A stretch of DNA of 64,000 bases from Mesorhizobium sp. (GCA_019635735.1 JAHBYX010000005.1:124001-188000); one strand, 5' to 3'; positions 34,498-44,918 are shown, counted from the first letter of the stretch. Numbers and translations are program-made. Notes: generated by a model from the sequence alone, not told the origin.

Positions 34498-34954
34498 CCC
34501 TGTCGGGATAGAAAGCGGGATCGAGGATCTGTTCGACCGTGAAGGGACAGTTTTCGGGAAACAGAGATTGGGGAAGCCCCGTCTCACCGGCAGCCTTCAA
34601 CCGGGCGGATTCATACTCCTCGGCCAGAACTTCTCTGGGATAAGACTTCAGGCTTGGGCTCGCCTTGATGCGCCGCTTCAGTCGATAGCGCTGCTCGACG
34701 ATTGTTCCCTCCCAGCTGCCGGTACGCTGATCGGGCTGATACCGCCACTTCAGCAAATGAAGCAGCAGCACCCCCAACCTGCTTTCGATCTCGTCTTCCT
34801 GGCTCCGTCCCAAGCTCTCGATCTCCTCGGCGAGGTTGTCGCGGTCGAGCGCGTCGAGGCGGCCTTCGCGCAGCAGCGCGCCTTGCTCGGCGCACCAGCG
34901 GGCATAGTCGGCCTCGTAGGACGTCAATTGCGAAAGGCGGACGACCTTGTTCAT
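34490..34954 (-). CDS. DUF29 domain-containing protein
   Basis: A 154-aa protein of the DUF29 family. The family core is visible: YEADYARWCAEQGALLREGR, LDALDRDNLAEEIESLGRSQ, and the helical LLLHLLKWRYQPDQRTGSW. Function is unknown; members are common in cyanobacteria and alphaproteobacteria and often appear in many copies. The ATG at 34954 was chosen because the domain starts there. It lies 157 nt downstream of the ureC stop and overlaps the next membrane protein gene. Confidence 0.82.
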   Translation of the reverse strand: MNKVVRLSQLTSYEADYARWCAEQGALLREGRLDALDRDNLAEEIESLGRSQEDEIESRLGVLLLHLLKWRYQPDQRTGSWEGTIVEQRYRLKRRIKASPSLKSYPREVLAEEYESARLKAAGETGLPQSLFPENCPFTVEQILDPAFYPDRDA

Positions 34955-35111
34955 ACGCGAAGTATTGCTCAACTGGAGATGCATTTCCAGAGAAGCGTTT
35001 CTGGATATCGAAGCGAGGGTAGACTCCTTGGAAGCCCATTCCTCGCGTAATTGACAAAGTTCATGAAACGGCCGAGCCAGCGGCCGCACCATCGACGGCT
35101 GTGGCGGTAGC

Positions 35112-36824
<1,713 letters not shown>

Positions 36825-36938
36825 GGGTCAGGCTCCGGAGTGAGCGGGCGAATGCTGAAGAATATCGGATCGCGGCGGGAACCATCCGAGGCGCGGGCGG
36901 TTCTTCATGATCCGGTCACGAACAGAACGAGGTGAAGG

Positions 36939-37403
36939 ATGTTGCGACCTACCATCGGTGTCACCCTTGTCGCGACGGCTCTCGCGGTCGGCGGAGCGCT
37001 CGCCCAGGGCCTCCAGACGGAAGGCGCGATCGACGCCATCGTCGGCTCCGAGGTGCGTGAGCAGGAGAGCACCGCCAGCGCCGACCACGGTAAGATCCTC
37101 GAGGCCATCGACAAGGCCGGGGAAAACGCTGAAGCCGTGCGCAAGGTCACCGACGTCAAGAGCGTCGACATTGTCTTCCTGTCCGACGCGGCGGTGACCG
37201 AGGGCGGTCCTCCGTCCGAGATCGACGCCAAGCTGAAGGAACGCGACGCGGAGATCACGTCGTTGCGGCAGGAGATCGAGGGCAATGCCCTTCTCTTCCA
37301 CGCCATCGACTCGCGCCAGGTGCTGATGCGCGACGTGCTGGGAATCGAGATCGGCGACGACAAGCGCGTCGTCGTCTACGCCGCGGCGAAGCCGGCGGGC
37401 TGA
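36939..37403 (+). CDS. Exported hypothetical protein on the opposite strand inside the urease cluster
   Basis: A 154-aa protein I do not recognise. It has a clear signal peptide (LRPTIGVTLVATALAVGGALAQ), so it is probably periplasmic. The mature part is acidic with helical regions, including a short coiled-coil-like stretch (DAKLKERDAEITSLRQEIEG). The ATG has AGGTGAAGG just upstream. It points against all urease genes, between ureB and ureC. Whether it is linked to urease function is unknown. Confidence 0.72.
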   Translation: MLRPTIGVTLVATALAVGGALAQGLQTEGAIDAIVGSEVREQESTASADHGKILEAIDKAGENAEAVRKVTDVKSVDIVFLSDAAVTEGGPPSEIDAKLKERDAEITSLRQEIEGNALLFHAIDSRQVLMRDVLGIEIGDDKRVVVYAAAKPAG

Positions 37404-37414
37404 TCCCTCGCGCT

Positions 37415-37735
37415 TCACAGCTTGCCCATCACCTTCTGCTGGAAGCCGAAGACTTCGCGTTTGCCGCCCAGAGGCACCAGCGTGACGTCGCGCTCCTGGC
37501 CGGGCTCGAAGCGCACCGCGGTTCCCGCCGCGATGTCGAGGCGCATCCCGCGCGCCTTGTCGCGGTCGAAGGACAGACCTTCGTTGGTCTCGAAGAAATG
37601 ATAGTGCGAGCCGACCTGGATCGGCCGGTCGCCGGTGTTGGCGACCTTCAGCGTCACCGTCGGCTGGCCGGCGTTGAGCTCGATGTCGCCCTTGGCGGTG
37701 ATGATCTCGCCGGGAACGAAATCTCCGAGGATCAT
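37415..37735 (-). CDS. ureB: Urease beta subunit UreB
   Basis: Structural subunit of urease, 106 aa. The family core [20 protein letters not shown] and the C-terminal [18 protein letters not shown] are textbook UreB. It lies 12 nt after ureJ. Its stop is 11 nt from the stop of the opposite-strand exported protein gene. Confidence 0.98.
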   Translation of the reverse strand: MILGDFVPGEIITAKGDIELNAGQPTVTLKVANTGDRPIQVGSHYHFFETNEGLSFDRDKARGMRLDIAAGTAVRFEPGQERDVTLVPLGGKREVFGFQQKVMGKL

Positions 37736-37747
37736 GGCAATCCTCCC

Positions 37748-38332
37748 TCAGCCTGCGAAGGCGAGCCAGAGCCCGCCCGCTGCCGTCAGCGCGCCCACCG
37801 TGCGGGCCGCGACGTAGCGGCCACCAAGCCCGATGCCGAACAGGACGCCGGCGGCATGCAGCAGCGCGGTCGCCGCCGCAAAGCCGATCGCGAACGGCCA
37901 GGCCCCGGCCTCGCCGAGTTCGCCGCCATGCGCGTGCCCGTGGAAGACAGCGAAGAAGCCGACCATCGCCATGGCGGCAACAGTCGGAACGCTGAGCGCG
38001 ATCGCCGCCAGTAGGCCGATGGCCACCACGGAAGCGACGATCACCGGCTCGACGAAGGGCAGCGGCGCTCCGGCCATTGCCGCGCCGAAGCCGGCGAGCA
38101 TCGTGCCGACGAAGGCCGCGGGAACCAGCCAGACCGCCCGGCGGTCCGTGCCCCTCGCGAGCAGCGCGGCCCACAGGCCGACCGCCACCATTGCGAGGAT
38201 ATGGTCGAGGCCGAACAGCGGATGCGAGAACCCGGCAGCGAACGAGCCGTGCTCCGCTGGATTGAGATGCGCGAAGGCAGGGGCCACTCCCGTGCCGAGC
38301 CCCACCAGGGCCAATCCGATCCGCTTCACCAT
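37748..38332 (-). CDS. ureJ: HupE/UreJ family nickel permease-like protein
   Basis: Membrane protein of 194 aa with an N-terminal signal-like span and about six hydrophobic helices. The HupE/UreJ signature HPLFGLDHILAMVAVGLWAA is present. A second motif, FFAVFHGHAHGGELGE, contains clustered histidines suited to metal binding. Members carry nickel or cobalt across the inner membrane, which fits its place between ureA and ureB. Confidence 0.93.
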   Translation of the reverse strand: MVKRIGLALVGLGTGVAPAFAHLNPAEHGSFAAGFSHPLFGLDHILAMVAVGLWAALLARGTDRRAVWLVPAAFVGTMLAGFGAAMAGAPLPFVEPVIVASVVAIGLLAAIALSVPTVAAMAMVGFFAVFHGHAHGGELGEAGAWPFAIGFAAATALLHAAGVLFGIGLGGRYVAARTVGALTAAGGLWLAFAG

Positions 38333-38359
38333 ATGTCGTTCCCTTCTGTCAGTCGTCGC

Positions 38360-38611
38360 TCATGCCGCCCGCTGCGGGCAACCTTCGGCCTTCAGCACGC
38401 GGCGTGTTGAGGCAGGAAATTTCGCAAGCATCGCGGCCGGCCGCACCGGCCGGCGTACCAGCTCGCCGCCGCAGTTCGGGCAGACGCCGGCCAGCACATT
38501 CGTCGCACAGTCGGCGCAGAAGGTGCATTCGAAGGTGTAGATCAACGCGACCGCGCTGTCGGGCGGCAGGTTGCGGTCGCAGCACTCGCAATTGGGTCGC
38601 AGTTCGAGCAT
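38360..38611 (-). CDS. DUF1272 zinc-ribbon protein
   Basis: An 83-aa cysteine-rich protein of the DUF1272 family. Eight cysteines lie in three clusters: CECCDRNL, CTFCADC and CPNCGG (in the segment AGVCPNCGGELVRRP), suited to one or two zinc sites. Function is unknown. It lies 4 nt after ureA and before ureJ, so it is surely co-transcribed with urease genes. Metal handling is a reasonable but untested idea. Confidence 0.87.
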   Translation of the reverse strand: MLELRPNCECCDRNLPPDSAVALIYTFECTFCADCATNVLAGVCPNCGGELVRRPVRPAAMLAKFPASTRRVLKAEGCPQRAA

Positions 38612-38615
38612 GGCG

Positions 38616-38918
38616 CTACCGGATCGGCTCGTGGACGGTGACCAGCTTCGTGCCGTCCGGGAAGGTCGCCTCCACCTGGATGTCGTGGATCATCGAGGCG
38701 ACGCCGTCCATCACCTGGTCGCGGGTGATGACATGGGCGCCGGCCTGCATGAGATCGGCGACGGACCGGCCGTCGCGGGCGCCTTCCACGACGAAATCGG
38801 TGATCAATGCAATCGCCTCCGGGTGGTTCAGCTTGACGCCGCGCTCCAGCCGCTTGCGCGCGACGATCGCCGCCATGGCGATCAGCAGCTTGTCCTTCTC
38901 CCTCGGGGTGAGATTCAT
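38616..38918 (-). CDS. ureA: Urease gamma subunit UreA
   Basis: Structural subunit of urease, 100 aa. It begins [20 protein letters not shown] and includes [24 protein letters not shown] (interrupted here only by length limits in quoting) and [18 protein letters not shown], the expected C-terminus. It lies 14 nt after ureD. Confidence 0.98.
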   Translation of the reverse strand: MNLTPREKDKLLIAMAAIVARKRLERGVKLNHPEAIALITDFVVEGARDGRSVADLMQAGAHVITRDQVMDGVASMIHDIQVEATFPDGTKLVTVHEPIR

Positions 38919-38932
38919 GCGTCCTCCGAATG

Positions 38933-39796
38933 CTATGTTGACCAGACTTTGGGCAGGCCTGCCTGTCCATTGAGCAGGCCCAGCAAGGGTACCAGCCGCT
39001 GCCTCAAGTCGTAGCCGTCGTTTGCGACAAGCCTCGCAAGAAGCTTGCCATTCGTTTCTCCCGCGCCGCCACGTAAAGTCCAGAAGCTGGCGCCGCCAAG
39101 GGGTCCGACGATCGCGCGCACCGCCTCCAGCCGCTGTTCGGCATCGGGCGCGATCAGGAGGACGGAGGCGATAGCGCTCGCGCCTCCCGTCACCGCCGCG
39201 TGGGAAAGCCGTGCGGCCACGTCGCCGTCGAACGCCACGGTGTCGGCGTGGACGAGGCGGCCGCCGACGCGGATGCGCCAGACATCACGGAAGCGCGCAG
39301 TTGCGACGGTTTCGCCCATGGCGCGGCGGCCGAATATGACGGATTCGACGATCAGCGCCGTCGCGCCCGGCGCGAGGTCGACGTCCAGCCGGCGTTCCAG
39401 CGCCGAGCGGTCGTAGAGGATCGTCTCCTGGGGCAGCCAGGAAAGATGCCCTCCCTCGGCGACCCGCGCGACGGTCCGGATCCGGGCGACGCCGGATTCG
39501 GCGCGATAGGCCTTCTCGCAGGCCTGGGTGGTCAGGGCCGCCGCAGCGCCGGGCCCGACTTCGAACTCCCAGTCCAGCCTGTCGCCGCCTGTCATTCCGC
39601 CGGCGGTGTTGATCAGGATCGCCTCGAGCGAACCGCCCGAAATCACCGGCATCCGGATCTTCGCCGCGCCCTGCTGGTAGAGCTGCTCGATCCGTGTCCG
39701 TCCGCCATGCGCGGCGACCGCGAGCCGGCCGACCGCCTGCACGCGTTGCATAGCCGGCTGCGGCGGCTGGTAGGGGGAGATAGAGACATGGTTCAT
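38933..39796 (-). CDS. ureD: Urease accessory protein UreD
   Basis: Accessory protein of 287 aa that joins UreF and UreG on apo-urease. The sequence shows [49 protein letters not shown] and [13 protein letters not shown], the normal UreD landmarks. It is the first gene of the leftward urease cluster, so the 39797-39961 interval should hold the cluster promoter. That interval also serves the divergent acyl carrier protein gene. Confidence 0.96.
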   Translation of the reverse strand: MNHVSISPYQPPQPAMQRVQAVGRLAVAAHGGRTRIEQLYQQGAAKIRMPVISGGSLEAILINTAGGMTGGDRLDWEFEVGPGAAAALTTQACEKAYRAESGVARIRTVARVAEGGHLSWLPQETILYDRSALERRLDVDLAPGATALIVESVIFGRRAMGETVATARFRDVWRIRVGGRLVHADTVAFDGDVAARLSHAAVTGGASAIASVLLIAPDAEQRLEAVRAIVGPLGGASFWTLRGGAGETNGKLLARLVANDGYDLRQRLVPLLGLLNGQAGLPKVWST

Positions 39797-39845
39797 CGCG
39801 CGAGAGCCTAGGCGCGGCCTGGTGCCGCTGTCGAGGCATGACGTG

Positions 39846-39874
39846 TTGCCGGCCGCACGTTACCTTTCTATACA
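39846..39874 (+). promoter_or_regulatory. Sigma-70-type promoter for the NodFE-like pair
   Basis: TTGCCG (39846-39851) and TATACA (39869-39874) are separated by 17 nt, a good match to the housekeeping consensus. Transcription would begin near 39881, leaving about an 80-nt leader before the acyl carrier protein start. No nod box is visible upstream. Confidence 0.45.
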
Positions 39875-39961
39875 GGCAGGCATGAACCGCGCCGGGGAGC
39901 GCGGAAATCGGGAGAGCGCTGCGGTGCACGGTTGCGTTCGGGTTTGTTCTGGGGGGCTGGC

Positions 39962-40216
39962 ATGACCGACACACTTGCTGCGGAAGTCATCGAACTGATC
40001 AAGACGCATACCGGTGCCGATGCCGACAAGATCACGACCGCTACCGAACTGGACACGCTCGGGATCCATTCGCTCGAACTCACCGAGATCATCTTCGACC
40101 TCGAAGAGCGGCACGGAATCGAGATCGAGATGAATACGGTCGAAGCGTGGAACAATCTGAAGACGATCGGCGATATCGTCACGGCCGTCCGCTTGCTGAT
40201 CGACAAGAAAAGCTGA
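39962..40216 (+). CDS. Acyl carrier protein, NodF-like
   Basis: An 84-aa acyl carrier protein. The phosphopantetheine attachment Ser37 lies in [11 protein letters not shown], with His36 replacing the almost universal Asp before it. The C-terminal half ([20 protein letters not shown]) closely resembles NodF as I recall it from Rhizobium, rather than AcpP. The ATG at 39962 begins the domain. One nucleotide separates its stop from the ketosynthase start, so the two act together. NodF carries special unsaturated chains for Nod factors; here no nod box or other nod genes are in view, so the product is unknown. Confidence 0.85.
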   Translation: MTDTLAAEVIELIKTHTGADADKITTATELDTLGIHSLELTEIIFDLEERHGIEIEMNTVEAWNNLKTIGDIVTAVRLLIDKKS

Positions 40217-40217
40217 G

Positions 40218-41429
40218 ATGAACCGCCCGCGCATCGTCATCACCGGCCTCGGCGGCCTCTGCCCGATCGGCACCGATACCGCAGCCATCTGGAAGGCGAT
40301 GCAGGCCGGCCAAAGCGGCATCGGACCGCTGGAGACGATCCCGCTGCACGACCTGAAGATCAGGTCCGGCGGCGAGATCAAGGAACTGCCTGCCCACGAC
40401 ATCGACCGCAAGCGGCTGGTGACGATGGACCGCTTCTCGCTGCTCGCGGTGCTGGCGGCGGGGCAGGCACTGTCCCAGGCTGGCCTGAGCGCCGGGTCGG
40501 AACGTTCCGACCGGATGGGCGCAGTGGTCGGAACAGGCATCTGCGGCTGGGAGGCGATCGAGGAGAGCTACCGCAGCGTCTTTCTCGAGGGCAAGACCCG
40601 CGCCGGCATCTTCACCGTGCCGCGTGTGATGCCGGGTGCGCCGGCCGGACAGGTCAGCATCCAGTACGGCCTGCACGGACCGGTCTTCGGCGTAAGCTCG
40701 GCCTGTTCCTCGTCCAACCATGCCTTTGCGGCGGCGGCCGACCAGATTCGCCTCGGGCGCGCCGATGTGATGCTTGCCGGCGGAACCGACGCGCCGATGG
40801 TCTATGGCATCCTGAAGGCGTGGGAGGCGCTGCGCATCCTGTCGCCCGATACCTGCCGGCCATTCTCCGCCGACCGCCAGGGGCTGGTGCTCGGCGAAGG
40901 CGCGGGAATGGCGGTGCTGGAGAGCTACGACCACGCGGTGGCGCGTGGCGCGACCATCCTCGCCGAGTTCGCCGGCGCTGGCCTGTCGGCCGACGCGGCC
41001 GACATCGTCGCGCCGACCGTCGAAGGGCCGACGGCGGCGATCCGGGCCTGTCTCGCGGATGCCGGCCTCGCTCCCGAAGAGGTCGATTACATCAACGCCC
41101 ATGGCACGGGCACCAAGGCCAACGACGAGATCGAGACCGCCGCCATCCGCCGCGCTTTCGGCGCGCATGCCGACCGGCTCTCGGTCTCCTCGACGAAGTC
41201 GATGCACGCGCATTGCCTCGGGGCTTCGGGCGCCCTGGAGATGATCGCCTGCGTCATGTCGATCCGTGACGGCGTCGTGCCGCCGACCGCCAACTATCGC
41301 GAGGTCGATCCGGCCTGCGACCTCGACGTGACGCCGAATGTGGCACGCCGGCGTCCCGTGCGCGCGGCCATCAGCAACGCATTCGCCTTCGGCGGCACCA
41401 ATGCCGTCATCGCCGTGCGCGCCGTCTGA
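40218..41429 (+). CDS. Beta-ketoacyl-ACP synthase, NodE-like
   Basis: Condensing enzyme of 403 aa (KAS II/FabF class). The catalytic residues are intact: Cys163 in [12 protein letters not shown], His295 in [13 protein letters not shown] and His332 with Lys327 in [16 protein letters not shown]. Many segments read like rhizobial NodE as I remember it, for example [32 protein letters not shown] and CDLDVTPNV. It is coupled to the NodF-like carrier protein. It probably elongates a dedicated acyl chain; whether for a signal, lipid or storage product is unknown. General FabF is less likely given the partner. Confidence 0.88.
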   Translation: MNRPRIVITGLGGLCPIGTDTAAIWKAMQAGQSGIGPLETIPLHDLKIRSGGEIKELPAHDIDRKRLVTMDRFSLLAVLAAGQALSQAGLSAGSERSDRMGAVVGTGICGWEAIEESYRSVFLEGKTRAGIFTVPRVMPGAPAGQVSIQYGLHGPVFGVSSACSSSNHAFAAAADQIRLGRADVMLAGGTDAPMVYGILKAWEALRILSPDTCRPFSADRQGLVLGEGAGMAVLESYDHAVARGATILAEFAGAGLSADAADIVAPTVEGPTAAIRACLADAGLAPEEVDYINAHGTGTKANDEIETAAIRRAFGAHADRLSVSSTKSMHAHCLGASGALEMIACVMSIRDGVVPPTANYREVDPACDLDVTPNVARRRPVRAAISNAFAFGGTNAVIAVRAV

Positions 41430-41532
41430 GCGCAATCCTTAGCGGGGCGGCAGCCGGCGGCGATCCCCTGAGGTTCTGCCATCCGTCTCGGCGCGATGCG
41501 GCCGGTAAATGCGGCCATCGAACAGGTTCAAT

Positions 41533-41546
41533 TTGAGCTTCGTCAA
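41533..41546 (+). promoter_or_regulatory. FNR/FixK-type box upstream of the formate/nitrite channel gene
   Basis: TTGA-GCTTCG-TCAA matches the core TTGA-N6-TCAA of FNR, FixK and related Crp-family regulators. It lies 123 nt before the start codon. The flanking T and A of the full TTGAT-N4-ATCAA consensus are not kept. Low-oxygen control is plausible for this transporter class. Confidence 0.45.
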
Positions 41547-41669
41547 GACGAACCCTGACAGAACCCGCTAGCTGATCCTGGAGAGGAACGGCCGCATTGC
41601 CGGAGGTCGGCAGAATTGCGGCAGCCCCTTTGGCGCACCAACCGCCGTAGACACCGAGGCTGCTTTCTC

Positions 41670-42560
41670 ATGTCAGAGATAGACAACGATGTGACTGACC
41701 GGTCCCCCGGGGGGACGCGATCCGGAGTGGCCGATCCGTTACCGCGGGAGATGGCGCTGGCCTGTGAGAAGGCAGGGGTCGTCAAAGCCAGTCGCGACAC
41801 GATCGGCCTTGTCGTCCTCGGGACCCTTGCGGGCGCCTTCATAGCGCTCGGCGCGGTGTTCCTCACCGTGGTGATGACCGGGGCAGAGGGGATGCCGTGG
41901 GGTTCTGCCCGGCTGCTCGGCGGTCTTGTCTTCTCGCTCGGCCTTATCCTGGTGATCGTCGGCGGTGCGGAATTGTTCACCGGGGACGCCCTGATGGTCA
42001 TGGCCTATGCCAGCCAGCGGATCTCGCTGGGCTCGCTTCTGCGCGCCTGGGCCCTTGTCTATGTGGGCAATATCATCGGCGCGATCGGAACGGCTGCTCT
42101 CGTGTTCCTTGCCGCTCATTATCAATTCGGTGGCGGAGCTGTCGGGAGGACCGCGCTCGCGATCGCTTCAGCCAAGACAGCTTTGCCGACGGCCCAGCTC
42201 TTCTTTCTGGCGGTGCTCTGCAACGTCCTCGTATGCCTCGCGGTGTGGATGGCCCTGGGCGCCCGGAGCGTGTCGGGCAAAGTGATGGTCATCGTGCCCC
42301 CCATCGCCGCCTTTGTCGCGGCCGGATTCGAGCACTCCATCGCCAACCTCTACCTCCTGCCCTACGGCCTCGCCATCAAGGAGTGGGCAGGGCCGGAGTT
42401 CTGGACGGCGATCGGACAAAACGCAGCCGACTACTCCGCCCTGACGGTGCCTGGCACGCTCCACAACATTGCCGTCGCGACCATCGGCAATCTCATAGGT
42501 GGCAGCCTGATGGTAGGAGCAGTCTACTGGTTCGTTTATCTGCGCCCTCGTTCCCGGTAG
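41670..42560 (+). CDS. Formate/nitrite transporter (FNT) family channel
   Basis: Integral membrane channel of 296 aa with six hydrophobic helices, in the FocA/NirC/HSC family. Family motifs are SLGLILVIVGGAELFTGD, WALVYVGNIIGAIG and LAVLCNVLVCLAVWMALG. The central-pore histidine lies in the later part (FEHSIANLYLLPYGLAIK). It probably moves formate, nitrite or hydrosulfide, but the choice cannot be made from sequence. The start MSEIDNDVTDRS at 41670 has only a weak Shine-Dalgarno; an upstream ATG (41616) adds an Arg-rich stretch unlike the family. Confidence 0.87.
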   Translation: MSEIDNDVTDRSPGGTRSGVADPLPREMALACEKAGVVKASRDTIGLVVLGTLAGAFIALGAVFLTVVMTGAEGMPWGSARLLGGLVFSLGLILVIVGGAELFTGDALMVMAYASQRISLGSLLRAWALVYVGNIIGAIGTAALVFLAAHYQFGGGAVGRTALAIASAKTALPTAQLFFLAVLCNVLVCLAVWMALGARSVSGKVMVIVPPIAAFVAAGFEHSIANLYLLPYGLAIKEWAGPEFWTAIGQNAADYSALTVPGTLHNIAVATIGNLIGGSLMVGAVYWFVYLRPRSR

Positions 42561-42651
42561 ACCAGGATGAGCCTGGGTAAATCGTTCTGCCGGGCGAATT
42601 TGGGTCAAATCCATCAGGCTTCGGACTCAGCCCGAAGACGATGTCGCTCAC

Positions 42652-42694
42652 AGACGCAATGACCGATACCCATTGCCCCATCGGGTTTGCGTCT
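42652..42694. terminator. Hairpin between convergent genes, possible bidirectional terminator
   Basis: AGACGCAA (42652-42659) pairs with TTGCGTCT (42687-42694), and CCGAT (42663-42667) with ATCGG (42680-42684), giving a long hairpin. The right arm overlaps the stop codon of the DUF900 hydrolase gene. No T-run follows on either strand, so this is at best a weak or Rho-assisted terminator. Confidence 0.35.
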
Positions 42695-44471
42695 AGGACT
42701 TCCCGAACAGCCGCCCCAGCGCCTGTTCCAGCCGCGAGCGCTCGTCGGCGTCGATCGTCGGCGAGAGGATGTAGCTGTTGAGGAAGGAGCGCGCTTCCGA
42801 GGCATTCTTGACGCTGCCACGCCTCAGGATCGAGAGCGTCGAGAGCAGCGCGGCGCTGTCGCAGGGCTCGGGCGAATAGGCCCAGTAGGCGCCCTTGTCG
42901 GTGGTCGACTTGCTCATGCCGCAGCGCTGCTCGGGCGGCGCGTCACGCCAGAACAGAGACAGGATGTCGGTGAGCGCCGAGGGGTTGTTGGCGTAGTAGC
43001 TGTGGGCGAGCATGTCCTCGCCGATGGTGGTCATGTCGATGGAATCGACGTCGGCCAGGCGCAGGATGTCGTTGCCGCCCTGCCCCGCGCGCGGCGAATC
43101 GCCGTGCAACTGGCGCGAGACGGCGAGCGCCCAGTCGCGGTTGGATGCATAGAGCGTGATGCGCTGCGCCGTCGGGCGGATGGTCTTGACCATCTCGGCA
43201 AACAGGCCGGCGTCCAGATCGGGCGCGGTGAACAGGACCTGGTCGAAGGCGGCGGGCTTGCCCTGGTTGCGCAGCGCATAGAGCTCCAGCGCGTCGGTGA
43301 GCGCCCGGTTGCCCATGGAGTGCGCGATGAGATGGATCCGTGTCGCGCCGGATTTCGCCACGATGTCCTCGAGGAAGAGCGTCAGGCGGCGGCCGGAGAG
43401 GTTCACCACCGCCGTGTCGGCGATGTAGCTCAGCACCGAGCCGCGCGACGGCCACGAATAGAGGATCGGCAGGCCTTCGAAGTTCATGTCGTAGGCCATT
43501 TGCGCGGTTCGCATCGCCGCTTCGTGGAAGGGCACGTTGAAGCCGTGGATGAAGACGAAGGCTTCCTTGCCCGGGCTCTTGGCCATCTGTTCGCGCATCT
43601 GCGCGAAGACCTTTTCGTTCGGGGACGGAGTGACCTTCGCCAGCACGACATGCCGCTGCGGATCCTCGCGGAACTCGAAGCTCCAGATCGACGGCGCCTC
43701 GATCGCGCCCGGTCGGTGGGACAACGGGATCGAGACGACGGCGGTGCCGAGTTCGAGCTGGCTGCCGCGCTGGCCGCCGTAGAACTCGCCCGGCAGGTCG
43801 CTGCCCGACCGCGCGCGGTCCGTCGCGTAGTAGATCTCGACCTCCTTGTAGCCCTTTTCGGGATCGGTGGTGTCGCGCACGCCGCCCGCCGCCATGTCGG
43901 CAAAATCCTGGCGGTAGTCGGCGAACGCTTCCAGCGCATCGATCGCCTGGTCGGCGACCGGTCCGTCGGGCGCATGCTCCGCGAGACTGTCGAGCCGGGC
44001 TCGGGTAGCCTCGGCGACGGCCGGGTCGAGGCCAGCGGATTCCACGATCGCCAGCGCCTTCGCATAGGCGTCGACGGCAGATCCCGTTTCGCCCGCCTTC
44101 TCGAACTCGGCACCCGCCTCTTCCCAGATCGGAATCAGCTCGGGCGCCATGTCCTCGACACGCTTGGCCATCTCGGCGGCCAGCCGGGTCCAGGCCTCGC
44201 CGGCTTCCTTCGCGCGGCCGGCGTCGGCATAGACGACGGCCCGGCGGCGCAGCAGGTCCTCGACGATCGCCGGATCGGTCTCGCCGGCCAGCGACGCGTC
44301 GATGATCGCGATCGCGCCCGGGATGTCCCCGCCGGCCGTCGCCTCGGCGACCCGAACATCGAGCATCATGTCCAGGGCCAGGGCCGGGACGGGGCTGAAG
44401 GCCAGGGCGGCCGCGCATACCGCCGCCCGTGACCCGAAGACGAACCATCGCGCCGGAAACGCAATCCGCAT
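42693..44471 (-). CDS. Secreted alpha/beta hydrolase, DUF900 family
   Basis: Exported protein of 592 aa. The signal peptide follows MRIAFPARWFVFGSRAAV and ends near PALALDM. An N-terminal helical region (about 30-200) with TPR-like repeats (AGRAKEAGEAWTRLAAEMAK, GSAVDAYAKALAIVES) precedes the hydrolase domain. The nucleophile motif is LIAHSMGN (GxSxG variant AHSMG), after FVFIHGFNVPF and LPILYSWPSRG. The substrate is unknown. The start at 44471 was chosen for the signal peptide. It is convergent with the FNT channel gene. Confidence 0.85.
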   Translation of the reverse strand: MRIAFPARWFVFGSRAAVCAAALAFSPVPALALDMMLDVRVAEATAGGDIPGAIAIIDASLAGETDPAIVEDLLRRRAVVYADAGRAKEAGEAWTRLAAEMAKRVEDMAPELIPIWEEAGAEFEKAGETGSAVDAYAKALAIVESAGLDPAVAEATRARLDSLAEHAPDGPVADQAIDALEAFADYRQDFADMAAGGVRDTTDPEKGYKEVEIYYATDRARSGSDLPGEFYGGQRGSQLELGTAVVSIPLSHRPGAIEAPSIWSFEFREDPQRHVVLAKVTPSPNEKVFAQMREQMAKSPGKEAFVFIHGFNVPFHEAAMRTAQMAYDMNFEGLPILYSWPSRGSVLSYIADTAVVNLSGRRLTLFLEDIVAKSGATRIHLIAHSMGNRALTDALELYALRNQGKPAAFDQVLFTAPDLDAGLFAEMVKTIRPTAQRITLYASNRDWALAVSRQLHGDSPRAGQGGNDILRLADVDSIDMTTIGEDMLAHSYYANNPSALTDILSLFWRDAPPEQRCGMSKSTTDKGAYWAYSPEPCDSAALLSTLSILRRGSVKNASEARSFLNSYILSPTIDADERSRLEQALGRLFGKS

Positions 44472-44719
44472 GTCGATCTCCACCCGCCAGATGTCACGCC
44501 GATCCCACCCCAGCGGGATCACAGCACGGTGACAGTAGAACATTCATCGACGCGATTGCGGAAACAATAGGGTCGCCCGCGAAAACCGGCGCCGGCCCGG
44601 CCAAGGTGCGCATCTGCCAGACCGCACAAGGCGCCGCAGCGAAGTGAGACGAGCGTATCATATTGACATGATCGTCTCATTCTGATGGGAATGTGAGCGA
44701 CGGCAAGGCCGGAGGGGCG

Positions 44720-44833
44720 ATGGCCACGAAGTCGAAGCAGCAGCTAGACATGCATCTCTGGTAGGACCAGACTGCGATCGGGCTGGCGCTGTACGTAGCG
44801 GCACTGGCCTATGTAATCGATTGCAAGCGTTAA
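44720..44833 (+). pseudogene. Possible broken small membrane-protein gene
   Basis: A strong GGAGGGG sits 2 nt before ATG at 44720. The frame encodes MATKSKQQLDMHLW, then TAG at 44762-44764, then 22 codons (DQTAIGLALYVAALAYVID, then CKR) ending at TAA. If read through, it would be a 37-residue protein with one membrane-like segment. It may be a decayed gene, or chance. No family was recognised. Confidence 0.3.
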
Positions 44834-44918
44834 ATCTGGCGAAGCGACGCATATCAGAATCGGGAGAAAACAGGGTAATCAGCGGACTTGAAGAAAGCGC
44901 TTGACCATGCGGAGGCAT

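Noticed and set aside
39797..39961. A nod box upstream of the NodFE-like pair
   Set aside because: No stretch resembles the 47-bp nod box or its ATC-N9-GAT cores in order; a sigma-70-type promoter fits better.
44646..44691. TTGACA at 44663 considered as a promoter within the gene-poor interval
   Set aside because: The -35 is perfect, but at 16-18 nt spacing the -10 candidates (such as TGGGAA) are poor.
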